Shown in pieces: positions 45,038 through 53,494 of a stretch of 64,000 bases of DNA. Numbering within the stretch: the first letter of the stretch is position 1; every line of letters starts with the position of its first letter. Under the pieces are notes generated by a model. It saw only the letters and a list, made by a program, of their open reading frames with translations. It was not told the DNA's origin and did no database searches. Source of the stretch: an uncultured Prevotellaceae bacterium (lineage in GTDB: Bacteria > Bacteroidota > Bacteroidia > Bacteroidales > Bacteroidaceae); assembly GCA_902771155.1 (NCBI GenBank), contig CACXVS010000020.1, positions 29,450 to 93,449 of the forward strand. Reading direction: 5' to 3'. The position numbers and the translations under genes were made by a program.

Positions 45038-46522
45038 TCAACGCCATCCACCAGGACCGCCGCCGCCAGGACCGCCTCCCATGCCATTGCCGCCAGTATA
45101 ACTGGAGAGCGACACGGCAGAACCACCACTGACAGAGCCGTCCTCGATGCCGATGCCACTGAAATAGGTCGTGCCTCCACTCACGCTGACACCAGACTGC
45201 AACGAGGGCTCAGAGGCCGATGACACCACCAGACCGTTACCACCGCTCGAGGGCGTCTGGAACGCGAAGGTGCGGGTGCCGTCGCTCAGGGCATACCAGC
45301 TGTTGGTAGTCCACGAGGCCTGATAGCACGACTGCGACAGACTGGAGCCGTTCTCCAACCCTCCTATGGCCATGATGGTGCCTCCAGTGACGTAGAGTCT
45401 GTAGCCGCCCTCGGTATTGGCGTCGATGGCCACCTCTGGCGAACCCGAGCAGATGACATACACCGTACCGCCCTTGATGTAGCAGTTGCCATTGGCGTCG
45501 ATACCATCGTTATGCTGACCGTGGGCATACACATAGCCACCGCTGATGGTCATGTCGCCCTTCGAGTTGATGGCATCGTCGTAGGTATGGCACACCACCT
45601 CGCCCCCTGCAATGGTCAGCGTACTGTCGGCCTGGATACCCTCACTGTCGTAGCCAGTGGCCAGCACGATGGTGCGCCCGCCGTTGATCTTGATATGACT
45701 CTCGCAGTTAATGCCTTTGGCGTCAGATGCGGTAGCCTCCACATTCAGGATACCCCCATTGATGAAGACCCCATCGTTAGCCTTGATACCGTTGTTCACC
45801 GTCGATTTCACATAGACATTATTACCCTTGTTAAACACGATATAGTCGGCCGAGTGGATGCCGTTGTTCGTATTACCAGTGACGCTGAGCGACCCACTGC
45901 CGTTGAAGAGCAGCTTGCCCTTGCAGTAGAGCGCCCCTTTGTGGCTGCCTCCCGTTCCGTCTTCCAGCGTATTCGTCGTCCCCTCAGCCAGCTCTATGTA
46001 AGCCCGCTTGCTGCTGAGCAGGTTCAGCGCTGCCGAGTCGGGGTTGGTGATGTTCACCCCACTGAGCCTGACGGCATATTTCTTATCGCCTACGATGGTC
46101 AGCGAACCGTTTGTCGTCGTACCGCTCACCACATAGCACACCTTTTTCGTTTCGCCGTGATTGGCTGTCACATGACCATCGTTGACGGTTATCTCCACCC
46201 CGTTTTCTGTCTTCGCCACAGGGGCCGACAAGTCGATTGTCACCTCCGTCGAGAAATCATTGTTGGCCAGTATGTCCTCCTCATCGGGGAAGTAAGCTGT
46301 GGCCACGTCAGTCGGCTCTGCCGATGTCTTGTCGAGAGCCACGTCAGATGCCGACATGCTGCCCGCAGCCTGACTCCCATTGTTGCCAGGTATATTATCC
46401 ACATTCCCCCAACTGTTATCAGTACCATAATCCTCAAGCGGATCCTCTGCCGAACAGCATGTCAAGACCAACATGGAGGCAGAAAGCATCAGTAAAAACA
46501 TCGTTTTCTTCATTTTCCTCAT
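45038..46522 (-). CDS. Repetitive beta-helix-like carbohydrate-binding lipoprotein (DUF4353 type)
   Basis: The 494-residue lipoprotein has its Cys in LTCCSAED (near 23). A central region of repeated short motifs follows (GVNITNPDSAALNL, NGIHSADYIVFN, NGIKANDGVFINGG, GINCESHIKINGG, DGIDANGNCYIKGG), the pattern of a right-handed beta-helix. The C-terminus is Gly-rich (GGNGMGGGPGGGG). It is probably a surface adhesin or glycan-binding protein. ATG 46522 was chosen because it lies after the -7 box (46548-46540) and begins the signal peptide. ATG 46513 is an alternative. It may be co-transcribed with the two-component pair downstream. Confidence 0.82.
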   Translation of the reverse strand: MRKMKKTMFLLMLSASMLVLTCCSAEDPLEDYGTDNSWGNVDNIPGNNGSQAAGSMSASDVALDKTSAEPTDVATAYFPDEEDILANNDFSTEVTIDLSAPVAKTENGVEITVNDGHVTANHGETKKVCYVVSGTTTNGSLTIVGDKKYAVRLSGVNITNPDSAALNLLSSKRAYIELAEGTTNTLEDGTGGSHKGALYCKGKLLFNGSGSLSVTGNTNNGIHSADYIVFNKGNNVYVKSTVNNGIKANDGVFINGGILNVEATASDAKGINCESHIKINGGRTIVLATGYDSEGIQADSTLTIAGGEVVCHTYDDAINSKGDMTISGGYVYAHGQHNDGIDANGNCYIKGGTVYVICSGSPEVAIDANTEGGYRLYVTGGTIMAIGGLENGSSLSQSCYQASWTTNSWYALSDGTRTFAFQTPSSGGNGLVVSSASEPSLQSGVSVSGGTTYFSGIGIEDGSVSGGSAVSLSSYTGGNGMGGGPGGGGPGGWR

Positions 46523-46626
46523 ATTTTTGTTTTCATGATGCAAAGGTATGAACAAACCTGGAAGCCCGCAAATTATTTCAGCGAACCGCCCCTTTTATTC
46601 AGCCAATCGCCCTATAGGCTCATTTT

Positions 46627-47709
46627 TCAGAATTGCACACAGACGGCCTTGCTTACAGGTATATCCCTGCGGGTATCGGTCAGCAGCCCCGTCTTATTGT
46701 CACGACGGAACACCTGTATCTTGTCGCTGTCACGACAACAGCAAAGCAGGAGCGCCCCGTCAGGCGTGATATTGAACTGACGTGGATGAGCGCCAGTCGC
46801 CTGGTAGCCGATACGGGTAAGCAGCCCCGTCTCACCGTCAACCGAGAAGATGGCGATGCCCTCGGCCTTCAAGCGATTGCTCGAATAGAGGAATCGTCCG
46901 TCAGGACTCAAATGGATATCGGCACCACCTCGCGCACCAACGCTGTCAGATACAATCTCCTGCAACCTCTCCAGACGGCCTTCACGATAGCCGAACACCG
47001 TAATCTTCCCCGAGAGTTCACTCATCACATAGGCTGTGCGCCCATCACTGCTGAATACCAGATGGCGCGGCCCCGAGTCCTCACTCACGTCAGCAGCCAC
47101 CCCATTGGCAACCACCCTTTGCCCCTGCAGACGGAACGACAGAATCCTGTCGGCACTGAAGTCGGTGGCCAGCACATACCTCCCGTCAGGAGCGAACGTG
47201 GCACAGTGCACATGGGGTGCATTCTGCCGCGAAAGGTCGGGGCCTCCCGTCGTCCCGAGGAATCTGGTTGTAAGAGCAGCGTGAGTGCCTTTTCCGCTCA
47301 ACTGGAATACACTCATCGAACCACCCGAGTAATTGGCAGTAACCACCGTACTGCCGTTCGTCGCCACATAACAGGGATCGGCTCCCAGCACAGGGGTTGA
47401 CTCCAACAGCCGCATGCTGCCACTTCGACCATCCAGACTGACGATATTCAGCGAAGCCTGCGCCTCGCTGGTCTCACTGACGGCATAGATCAACTGCTTG
47501 TCGTGCGAGAGCGTCAGGTACGACGGATTCTCCATCTCCAACGAGTCGAGCACCTCAGCCTCACCAGTGGTCTGATTCAGACTATAACTATAGATGCCCC
47601 TACTGCCACCATCGGTATAAGTACCCACCACCATCATTATCCGCTCCTGCGCCTGCATGCCACAGGCGTAGCCCAACAACACCAAAACCGCCGATTTAAG
47701 TCTTTTCAT
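46627..47709 (-). CDS. Exported lactonase-type seven-bladed beta-propeller
   Basis: The 360-residue protein with signal peptide (to about 20) belongs to the 6-phosphogluconolactonase/YbhE-type propeller family: MMVVGTYTDGGSRGIYSY, NPSYLTLSHDKQLIYAVSE, NYSGGSMSVFQL, PHVHCATFAPDGRYVLATD, GPRHLVFSSDGR and GAHPRQFNITPDG. Cytoplasmic members hydrolyse 6-phosphogluconolactone; exported members act on other lactones or are uncharacterised. Single gene with a probable -7 box TATTTTTG at 47763-47756 on the minus strand. Confidence 0.85.
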   Translation of the reverse strand: MKRLKSAVLVLLGYACGMQAQERIMMVVGTYTDGGSRGIYSYSLNQTTGEAEVLDSLEMENPSYLTLSHDKQLIYAVSETSEAQASLNIVSLDGRSGSMRLLESTPVLGADPCYVATNGSTVVTANYSGGSMSVFQLSGKGTHAALTTRFLGTTGGPDLSRQNAPHVHCATFAPDGRYVLATDFSADRILSFRLQGQRVVANGVAADVSEDSGPRHLVFSSDGRTAYVMSELSGKITVFGYREGRLERLQEIVSDSVGARGGADIHLSPDGRFLYSSNRLKAEGIAIFSVDGETGLLTRIGYQATGAHPRQFNITPDGALLLCCCRDSDKIQVFRRDNKTGLLTDTRRDIPVSKAVCVQF

Positions 47710-47785
47710 ATCAGTTTTCGTTAAGATTGATTATAAACTTTCATAATTGTGGCTACAAAAATAGTCATATTTCCGCAAATAATCG

Positions 47786-47794
47786 TATCTTTGC
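47786..47794 (+). promoter_or_regulatory. Promoter of the zinc-ribbon gene
   Basis: TATCTTTGC, nine bases before ATG 47804, so the leader is very short. Confidence 0.7.
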
Positions 47795-47803
47795 CCTAAA
47801 AAG

Positions 47804-48097
47804 ATGGCCTGGAAACTGAAATATCGCTGCGAGCAGTGCGGCTACGAAGCCGACCTCTACGAAGGCCGTGGTCTCTTCCGGCAAGAGATCACAGCCATGT
47901 CGTGCCCTGACTGCAAGACCATTCAGAACATCGTAGTAGGTGGTATCATCGCCGACGTGGCTCCATCCTACCGCAGCGAGGTAGGTCGCCTGTGCCTGAA
48001 CTGCGGCAGCGACAACATCCGCCTCTGGAACAAGCGCACCTGTCCTAAGTGCGAGGGAACGATGGTCCCTACAGGCGAGAAAGAGTTCTGGACATAA
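47804..48097 (+). CDS. Small double zinc-ribbon protein
   Basis: The 97-residue protein carries four CxxC pairs: CEQC (9-12), CPDC (34-37), CLNC (65-68) and CPKC (80-83), so two zinc ribbons are likely. The N-terminus MAWKLKYRCEQCGYEAD suggests a nucleic-acid or protein-binding role. No catalytic residues are recognised. Single gene, followed by a long repeat-rich gap. Confidence 0.8.
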   Translation: MAWKLKYRCEQCGYEADLYEGRGLFRQEITAMSCPDCKTIQNIVVGGIIADVAPSYRSEVGRLCLNCGSDNIRLWNKRTCPKCEGTMVPTGEKEFWT

Positions 48098-48150
48098 CTT
48101 GTTTTAATTTCAACTCTTCAATCCCTCAATTCTATTTAGTTTTCAATTTT

Positions 48151-48555
48151 CCAAATGGCAGATTGGCAGATTGGCAGATTATACTACATTATCTTCCATA
48201 TCGAACAGTTTTTTTCAAACCTATGCCCTAATTATTCACACCTTTTTATTATCTTTGCAGCATCAAATCTTATAATGTATGGCAAAGAACATTATAAACA
48301 CAGCATTTAAACTTCGCCCTTGGCGACTTTATATATGTAAGAAAATTTGATACAAAAATCAATATAGAAATAACTCAATGACAAATTGCATTCTGCCAAT
48401 CTGCCAATCTGCCATTTGGTGTTTTAATTGGTAGGTTGATGGGCAGAGATGGCAGAAGGGGGGGATCTATTTATAATATATATAAAATTAGTAAATATAT
48501 AGGACATCGCTCGGCAGATAATGAGAAAACGAAATGGCAGATTGGCAGATTGGCA
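48151..48555. repeat. Inverted tandem-repeat element C (TGGCAGAT units, three arms)
   Basis: Arm 1 (48151-48178) has three TGGCAGAT units; arm 2 (48392-48419) is its perfect 28-base inverse complement; arm 3 (48532-48555) is a direct copy of arm 1. Between arms 2 and 3 is an A/T core (48468-48502) that resembles the core of the element at 11.1 kb, opening with CTAT and closing with ATAG. Between arms 1 and 2 are a promoter-like box and a 23-codon frame. Confidence 0.85.
48250..48350 (+). other. Promoter and possible 23-residue peptide inside element C
   Basis: A -7 box TATCTTTGC (48250-48258) is followed by ATG at 48279 and an open frame to TGA 48350, reading MAKNIINTAFKLRPWRLYIC plus three residues. 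It is basic and hydrophobic. It could be a real small protein or chance; only the promoter spacing supports it. Confidence 0.25.
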
Positions 48556-48770
48556 AAATGCCAGATTAGGAGCATCTCAGCATATCCGTAACACAACTGC
48601 CTCGAAAGTTACGGATATCCCCCTCAAAAGTTACGGATATCTTCCAGCGCGAAGGTCGGTACCTTTTTCACAGGGTGATCACATCGTCAGGATCTGCTGT
48701 CTCTAAATATCTGAATATTTTACATTTTAACATTTCGGCATCAGGACTTGTATATGTCGAAAATTATTCG

Positions 48771-48855
48771 TACCTTTGCAGTGCATTTAGGGATAAATGC
48801 ACTGCGAGTAAGGGCTGCAGCTCAGCATAGCTCGAGGGAGCTCGAAGTATTTGTA
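48771..48855 (+). ncRNA. Possible small RNA starting with a hairpin
   Basis: A clear -7 box TACCTTTGC (48771-48779) is followed at once by a perfect 11-bp stem CAGTGCATTTA/TAAATGCACTG (48779-48804) with a GGGA loop, and then a GC-rich segment with CTGCAG and two AGCTCGA copies. No reading frame follows before the convergent gene ending at 48859. It may be a small RNA or a relic promoter. Confidence 0.35.
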
Positions 48856-48858
48856 TGA

Positions 48859-49917
48859 CTACTTGATCTTTGTATATTGTCTGATTTTATCCAGCATATC
48901 ACTGCACCACGTTGCAGTGCCTGGCTTCTGGTAGCGGTTGTGGCCTGTGGCCGACGGGGTGAAAATGGTTCCGATCTTCTCGGTGAGGGTAACAATACCG
49001 CGCTCAGAGAGTGAGAACACCGCATCGCCCTCTACGGCATGGATGACAGCCAGCGGATCCCACATCTTCTGCCCTGAGTCGCAATTGTAGTTCATATAGA
49101 CCTGCTTGATGGGATGAACGTCGGTCCAGTCGATATCACTGATCACCGTCTCGGGCCTGTATTCGATTTCGTTGCCCACTTCCATGGGTGAGAATACGAC
49201 ATCGATATCGCGAGGCCACAATTTATAGAATAGTTTAGCAAACTCAGGAGCTTGCAGGAAATTATAGTCGGGCTCATCTGACGATGTGAACACACCGGCC
49301 ATGAGGTAGAGGCACTTCACCTTGCTACGCACCAGTTCCACACCCGAGAGGGGCGAAACATCGTCTGGCTCAGATGACAGCAACTGAGACAGGCAGGAGA
49401 CAAAGCCTATGGAACAGATGCTCACCGAATGGTCGGGCTGTGAGGCCAGCAGCTGTCGGTAGAGCTGCCATCCTTCAGGCAGTTTGGAATAGTCGCTGAC
49501 GGTTCTCTTAAACATAAGTTCTCCATTGGCGGTCTTATGATTGTAGAGATTCTTGTAATCGATAAACACATTGGGACCTTCGAGACCCTTGCGCTCCACT
49601 CCAATAGGTACATTGCCATAGCCGAAGTACGTGTTCATCACGTCGGTAAGAGCGGCATACTCGTCACCCATGCGATCGACCACGATGCCGAGCAGTTTGC
49701 AGCGACCTTCGTCTTCGTAGCGATAGAGCATCTCCATGGCGAACAGGTCGTCGGTAGAGGAGCCGATATCCGTATCGAGTATCACGAGGGGCACTCCCTT
49801 GTACTCTGGTTGTTCTGGCTTTACGGGGTTATCACTGTTGTCCAGCGAACACGATGAGAACACAAACGGGCAGCAAATGAGGATAGCGGCCGTTATACAT
49901 TGCATAAAATTTTTCAT
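48859..49917 (-). CDS. Nucleoside hydrolase-like lipoprotein
   Basis: The 352-residue lipoprotein (lipidated Cys near 23, FSSC) has the nucleoside hydrolase calcium site VILDTDIGSSTDD (D48, D50, D56, D57). Later come NFLQAPEFAKLFY and WDPLAVIHAV, matching the C-terminal family Asp. Such enzymes split nucleosides to ribose and base; exported forms salvage external nucleosides. It has its own promoter (-7 box TACTTTTGC, minus, 49969-49961), divergent from the deiminase operon. Confidence 0.83.
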   Translation of the reverse strand: MKNFMQCITAAILICCPFVFSSCSLDNSDNPVKPEQPEYKGVPLVILDTDIGSSTDDLFAMEMLYRYEDEGRCKLLGIVVDRMGDEYAALTDVMNTYFGYGNVPIGVERKGLEGPNVFIDYKNLYNHKTANGELMFKRTVSDYSKLPEGWQLYRQLLASQPDHSVSICSIGFVSCLSQLLSSEPDDVSPLSGVELVRSKVKCLYLMAGVFTSSDEPDYNFLQAPEFAKLFYKLWPRDIDVVFSPMEVGNEIEYRPETVISDIDWTDVHPIKQVYMNYNCDSGQKMWDPLAVIHAVEGDAVFSLSERGIVTLTEKIGTIFTPSATGHNRYQKPGTATWCSDMLDKIRQYTKIK

Positions 49918-49960
49918 TGATATCGATTGTTTTAATTAGTTTCTTTCCTTATTTGATTTT

Positions 49961-50023
49961 GCAAAAGTATAAATAAAAATTGGATTTTCCAAATGATATG
50001 TCGTAAAAATGTTGTATCTTTGC
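49961..50023. promoter_or_regulatory. Divergent promoters of nucleoside hydrolase and arginine deiminase operon
   Basis: TACTTTTGC on the minus strand (49969-49961) and TATCTTTGC on the plus strand (50015-50023). Confidence 0.72.
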
Positions 50024-50059
50024 AGTCGTAAACAATAAAATGCAATATATATTAAAGTT

Positions 50060-51436
50060 ATGATGTTTAAGAGATTATTTATTAGTATTTGTGTAGCCGT
50101 CGCTGCTGTGAACGCAGGGGCGCAGGAGATGGTTTATCCACAGGCAGAATGGTGCAAGGCTGGCGACATACTGATGCATACACCTGGACAGGAACTGTTT
50201 AACGGCGTGATTCACCCATCAGCAGGATTGTTTGAGGACTATTTTGACGTGGACAAGGCTGCCACTGAGCATCAAAACTATATCGAGATGCTGGAGGCTA
50301 ACGGCATACAGGTGCACACCGTGCTCGGCATTCTCAACGAGGTGGATATCGACGAACTGAGGAAAGCAGCCGAAAAGGTGCTTAAATATGACATCAGCAG
50401 CATGCCTGACGAGGACCCAGTAAAGACGGAGGCGTACAGACAAGAGGTGCTGCAGAAGATGAGCAGGGCCGACCTGATACGCTGTCTGCTGCTGCAGCCT
50501 ACGGTAAAACTGATCAAGACCGACAATAATACGGGGTTTGAGGCGCAGTACATTCAGAACCCGCTGATGAACCTCTACTTTACGCGCGACCAGAGCATCA
50601 CGACTCCACGAGGGCATATCATCTGCAACATGAACAGCAGCCAGCGCGCACCTGAGACCGACATCATCGAGATGTGCTACAAGCATCTGGGACTGGACCC
50701 CATACTGCGCATCAGTGGTGAAGGGCGACTGGAGGGAGGCGACTATATTCCTGCAGGCACCATCTCGCTCATCGGCTGCGGCATGCGAACCAACGACGAG
50801 GGCATCAGGCAGTTGTTGGAGGCTGACGCCTTCGGACATGACACCGTGGTGGTGGTGAGAGACCATAAGCTGTGGCAGATGCAGATGCACCTCGACACCC
50901 ACTTCAACATCATCGACAAGGACCTGTGCACGATGGTGAGCAGCCGGCTCTACGCCAAACCTGGCGATCCTGAATACAACACCTGTGACATCTGGGCGCG
51001 TGAACCTGGCACGAAGACCTACTCGCTGTGGAAGCAAGATATACCCTTTGTGGAATATATACACAGCAGGGGCTTCAGCATCATTCCCATCGACATCGAC
51101 GACGAGTTGCACTATGCCAACAACTACCTCGCCATCGCTCCCAGACACATCATGGCTGTAGGCGGACAGTCGGACGTACTACAGAAGCGCTTCGCCGATG
51201 CTGGCGTAAACGTGGAGTGGGTGCCGCTGGAGAGTCTGATCGACGGCTATGGCGCTGCTCACTGCATGACACAGGTGCTGCAGCGGGAGAAATTCACCCC
51301 CACCCCACCAACTTCGGTTAACGGCATACAGGCCAAAGGAAAGGATGCCACTGCATCGTACCGACTCGATGGCACTGCAGCCGACGACAACGCCAGGGGC
51401 ATCATCATTCAGAAAGGAAGGAAAATCGTGCGCTAA
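50060..51436 (+). CDS. Exported arginine deiminase-family protein
   Basis: The 458-residue protein has a signal peptide (to about 21, NAGAQ), unusual for arginine deiminase. The catalytic segments of the family are present: NLYFTRDQ, GEGRLEGGDYI, QMQMHLDTHFNIID, and the nucleophile Cys402 in GAAHCMTQVLQR. It should convert arginine (or a related guanidino compound) to citrulline and ammonia outside the cytoplasm. The final 30 residues (YRLDGTAADDNARGIIIQKGRK) resemble the end of type IX sorting domains. The next gene starts six bases later. Either of two adjacent ATGs may be used. Confidence 0.83.
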   Translation: MMFKRLFISICVAVAAVNAGAQEMVYPQAEWCKAGDILMHTPGQELFNGVIHPSAGLFEDYFDVDKAATEHQNYIEMLEANGIQVHTVLGILNEVDIDELRKAAEKVLKYDISSMPDEDPVKTEAYRQEVLQKMSRADLIRCLLLQPTVKLIKTDNNTGFEAQYIQNPLMNLYFTRDQSITTPRGHIICNMNSSQRAPETDIIEMCYKHLGLDPILRISGEGRLEGGDYIPAGTISLIGCGMRTNDEGIRQLLEADAFGHDTVVVVRDHKLWQMQMHLDTHFNIIDKDLCTMVSSRLYAKPGDPEYNTCDIWAREPGTKTYSLWKQDIPFVEYIHSRGFSIIPIDIDDELHYANNYLAIAPRHIMAVGGQSDVLQKRFADAGVNVEWVPLESLIDGYGAAHCMTQVLQREKFTPTPPTSVNGIQAKGKDATASYRLDGTAADDNARGIIIQKGRKIVR

Positions 51437-51442
51437 GGGCAT

Positions 51443-52225
51443 ATGACAACACAATTAATTATAGGTCTGCTGATTCCACTGCTGGGCACGATGCTCGGCT
51501 CTGCCTTCGTCTTTATGATAAAGGACGAGATGTCGGTGCGGCTGCAGAAGTCGCTGTTGGGTTTTGCTTCAGGGGTGATGGTGGCGGCATCGGTATGGTC
51601 GCTGCTGATTCCTTCGATGGAAATGGAAGTTGGCAAAGGGGCATGGTCGGTAATGCCTGCTGCCATAGGTTTTCTGTCAGGTATGGGATTCCTCCTGCTG
51701 ATCGACGAGCTGACACCTCACCTGCATATCGGCACCGACAAGCCCGAAGGTATGCGGTCGCATCTCTCCAAGACTGCCATGCTGGCGCTTGCCGTCACCA
51801 TCCACAACCTGCCTGAAGGAATGGCTGTAGGTGTGGTTTTCGCAGGTGCCGACAGTGGGGCATCAAACATATCCCTGACTAGCGCCGTTGCCGTGTCACT
51901 GGGTATTGCCATTCAGAACATTCCCGAGGGGGCTATCATCTCCATGCCGATGCGAGCTGCCGGCAACAGCCGTTGGCGGTCGTTTGTGATTGGTTCGCTG
52001 AGTGGAGCCGTTGAGCCCATTGGTGCTGTCGCTGTTCTGCTGCTGGCATCACTGCTCATGCCTATCCTGCCCTATATGCTGGCTTTTGCTGCAGGAGCCA
52101 TGTTCTACGTGGTGGTGGAGGAACTGATTCCAGAAGCCTCCAGCGGTCAGCATTCGAACCTCAGCACCATCGGCTTCGCCATTGGCTTTGTGCTCATGAT
52201 GGTGCTCGACGTGGTGATGGGCTGA
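51443..52225 (+). CDS. ZIP family metal transporter
   Basis: The 260-residue protein has about eight membrane spans. ZIP signature helices IV and V read TIHNLPEGMAVGVVFAG and IQNIPEGAIISMPM, with the metal-binding His, Asn and Glu. The bacterial GufA-like subgroup moves zinc or other divalent cations. It is placed six bases after the deiminase gene and 39 before a metal-efflux permease. Confidence 0.92.
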   Translation: MTTQLIIGLLIPLLGTMLGSAFVFMIKDEMSVRLQKSLLGFASGVMVAASVWSLLIPSMEMEVGKGAWSVMPAAIGFLSGMGFLLLIDELTPHLHIGTDKPEGMRSHLSKTAMLALAVTIHNLPEGMAVGVVFAGADSGASNISLTSAVAVSLGIAIQNIPEGAIISMPMRAAGNSRWRSFVIGSLSGAVEPIGAVAVLLLASLLMPILPYMLAFAAGAMFYVVVEELIPEASSGQHSNLSTIGFAIGFVLMMVLDVVMG

Positions 52226-52264
52226 TGTCATCATTTATTTCAGTAAGACGCGAAAAAGAGTACG

Positions 52265-53491
52265 ATGCACGATTTCTTATTATCATTACTGAACGTGGTT
52301 TGCGAGATGGCTCCCTACCTGCTTCTGGGATTTTTCATCGCAGGGGTGCTGCATGTGTTTGTACCCCAGAACTTCTATCGTCGCTACCTGTCGAAGGATA
52401 ATAAATGGTCAGTGCTTTGGGCTGCCTTGTTGGGGGTACCCCTGCCACTCTGTTCATGTGGGGTGATCCCAACAGCCATCGGACTGAAAAACGAGAAAGC
52501 ATCGAAGGGTGCCATCGCCTCGTTTCTCATTGCCACACCACAGACAGGCATCGACTCCATCTTAGCCACTTTCTCGTTGATGGGACTGGGCTTTGCCATC
52601 GTTCGTCCTGCTGCAGCACTCATCACTGGCATTTGCGGTGGACTGCTGGTAAACCGTCTGGTGCATGATCATGACTTGGTAAGCGAGGGGACGTCAGTAT
52701 GCCAGGTGGAACAAGGCAGCAGACTATGGCGGGTGTTGAGATATGCCTTTTATGACATGATACGCGACATTGGACTAAGACTGGTGATCGGGCTCGTCGT
52801 AGCGGCATTGATCCAGGTAGTGGTGCCTGACGAGTTTTTCCTGCAGTTTGGTAGTCAGCCATTGCTGCAGATGCTGGTGATCCTCCTCATCGCCGTGCCT
52901 ATGTACATCTGCTCCACAGGTAGCATTCCCGTAGCAGCAGCACTGATGATGAAAGGCTTGTCGCCAGGAGCAGCACTGGTGATGCTGATGGCAGGACCTG
53001 CGGTCAATCTGGCCTCTATCCTCGTAGTCCACAAGTCAATGGGACGTCGATTCACCTCCATCTACCTGCTCACCATCGTTGGCTTCGCCATCGTCTTTGG
53101 GCTGTTGCTTAATGCCACAGGACTGGAGCTATACACCACAGCCGCACATGACAGCTGCTGCGTGGCCGCCAAAGCATTGCCAGGTACTTTTAAGATTATC
53201 TGCGCCACAGTATTAACCATTTTAATTATATTCGCCCTTATGATGAAGTTTTTCAGCAAATTTGCCAACAAGCCGTTAGACCCCGATACGGTGGTTTACA
53301 GAGTCGAAGATATGCATTGCAGTCACTGTGAGGCGGCTGTGGTACGTGCCGTAGAGAATGTGCCTGGCGTAGAGAAGGCCAAGGCTAGTGCCTCGGCCAA
53401 CACTCTTACCATCAAAGGCCCTGCTACAGAGGAGGATATCCGCAAGGCCGTTGAAGGCATTGGATATACTTTTAAAGGACTTGCCAAATGA
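52265..53491 (+). CDS. Cu/Zn efflux permease with C-terminal HMA domain (SO_0444 type)
   Basis: The 408-residue protein has a permease region (residues 1 to about 330) with VPLPLCSCGVIPTAIGL and CSTGSIPVAAALMM, each carrying paired Cys or Ser-Gly metal-like motifs, and a C-terminal heavy-metal-associated domain with MHCSHCEAAV (CxxC near 351-354). The architecture matches the SO_0444-type copper/zinc efflux family. It follows a ZIP importer in the same operon, an unusual pairing of opposite transport directions. Confidence 0.88.
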   Translation: MHDFLLSLLNVVCEMAPYLLLGFFIAGVLHVFVPQNFYRRYLSKDNKWSVLWAALLGVPLPLCSCGVIPTAIGLKNEKASKGAIASFLIATPQTGIDSILATFSLMGLGFAIVRPAAALITGICGGLLVNRLVHDHDLVSEGTSVCQVEQGSRLWRVLRYAFYDMIRDIGLRLVIGLVVAALIQVVVPDEFFLQFGSQPLLQMLVILLIAVPMYICSTGSIPVAAALMMKGLSPGAALVMLMAGPAVNLASILVVHKSMGRRFTSIYLLTIVGFAIVFGLLLNATGLELYTTAAHDSCCVAAKALPGTFKIICATVLTILIIFALMMKFFSKFANKPLDPDTVVYRVEDMHCSHCEAAVVRAVENVPGVEKAKASASANTLTIKGPATEEDIRKAVEGIGYTFKGLAK

Positions 53492-53494
53492 AAC

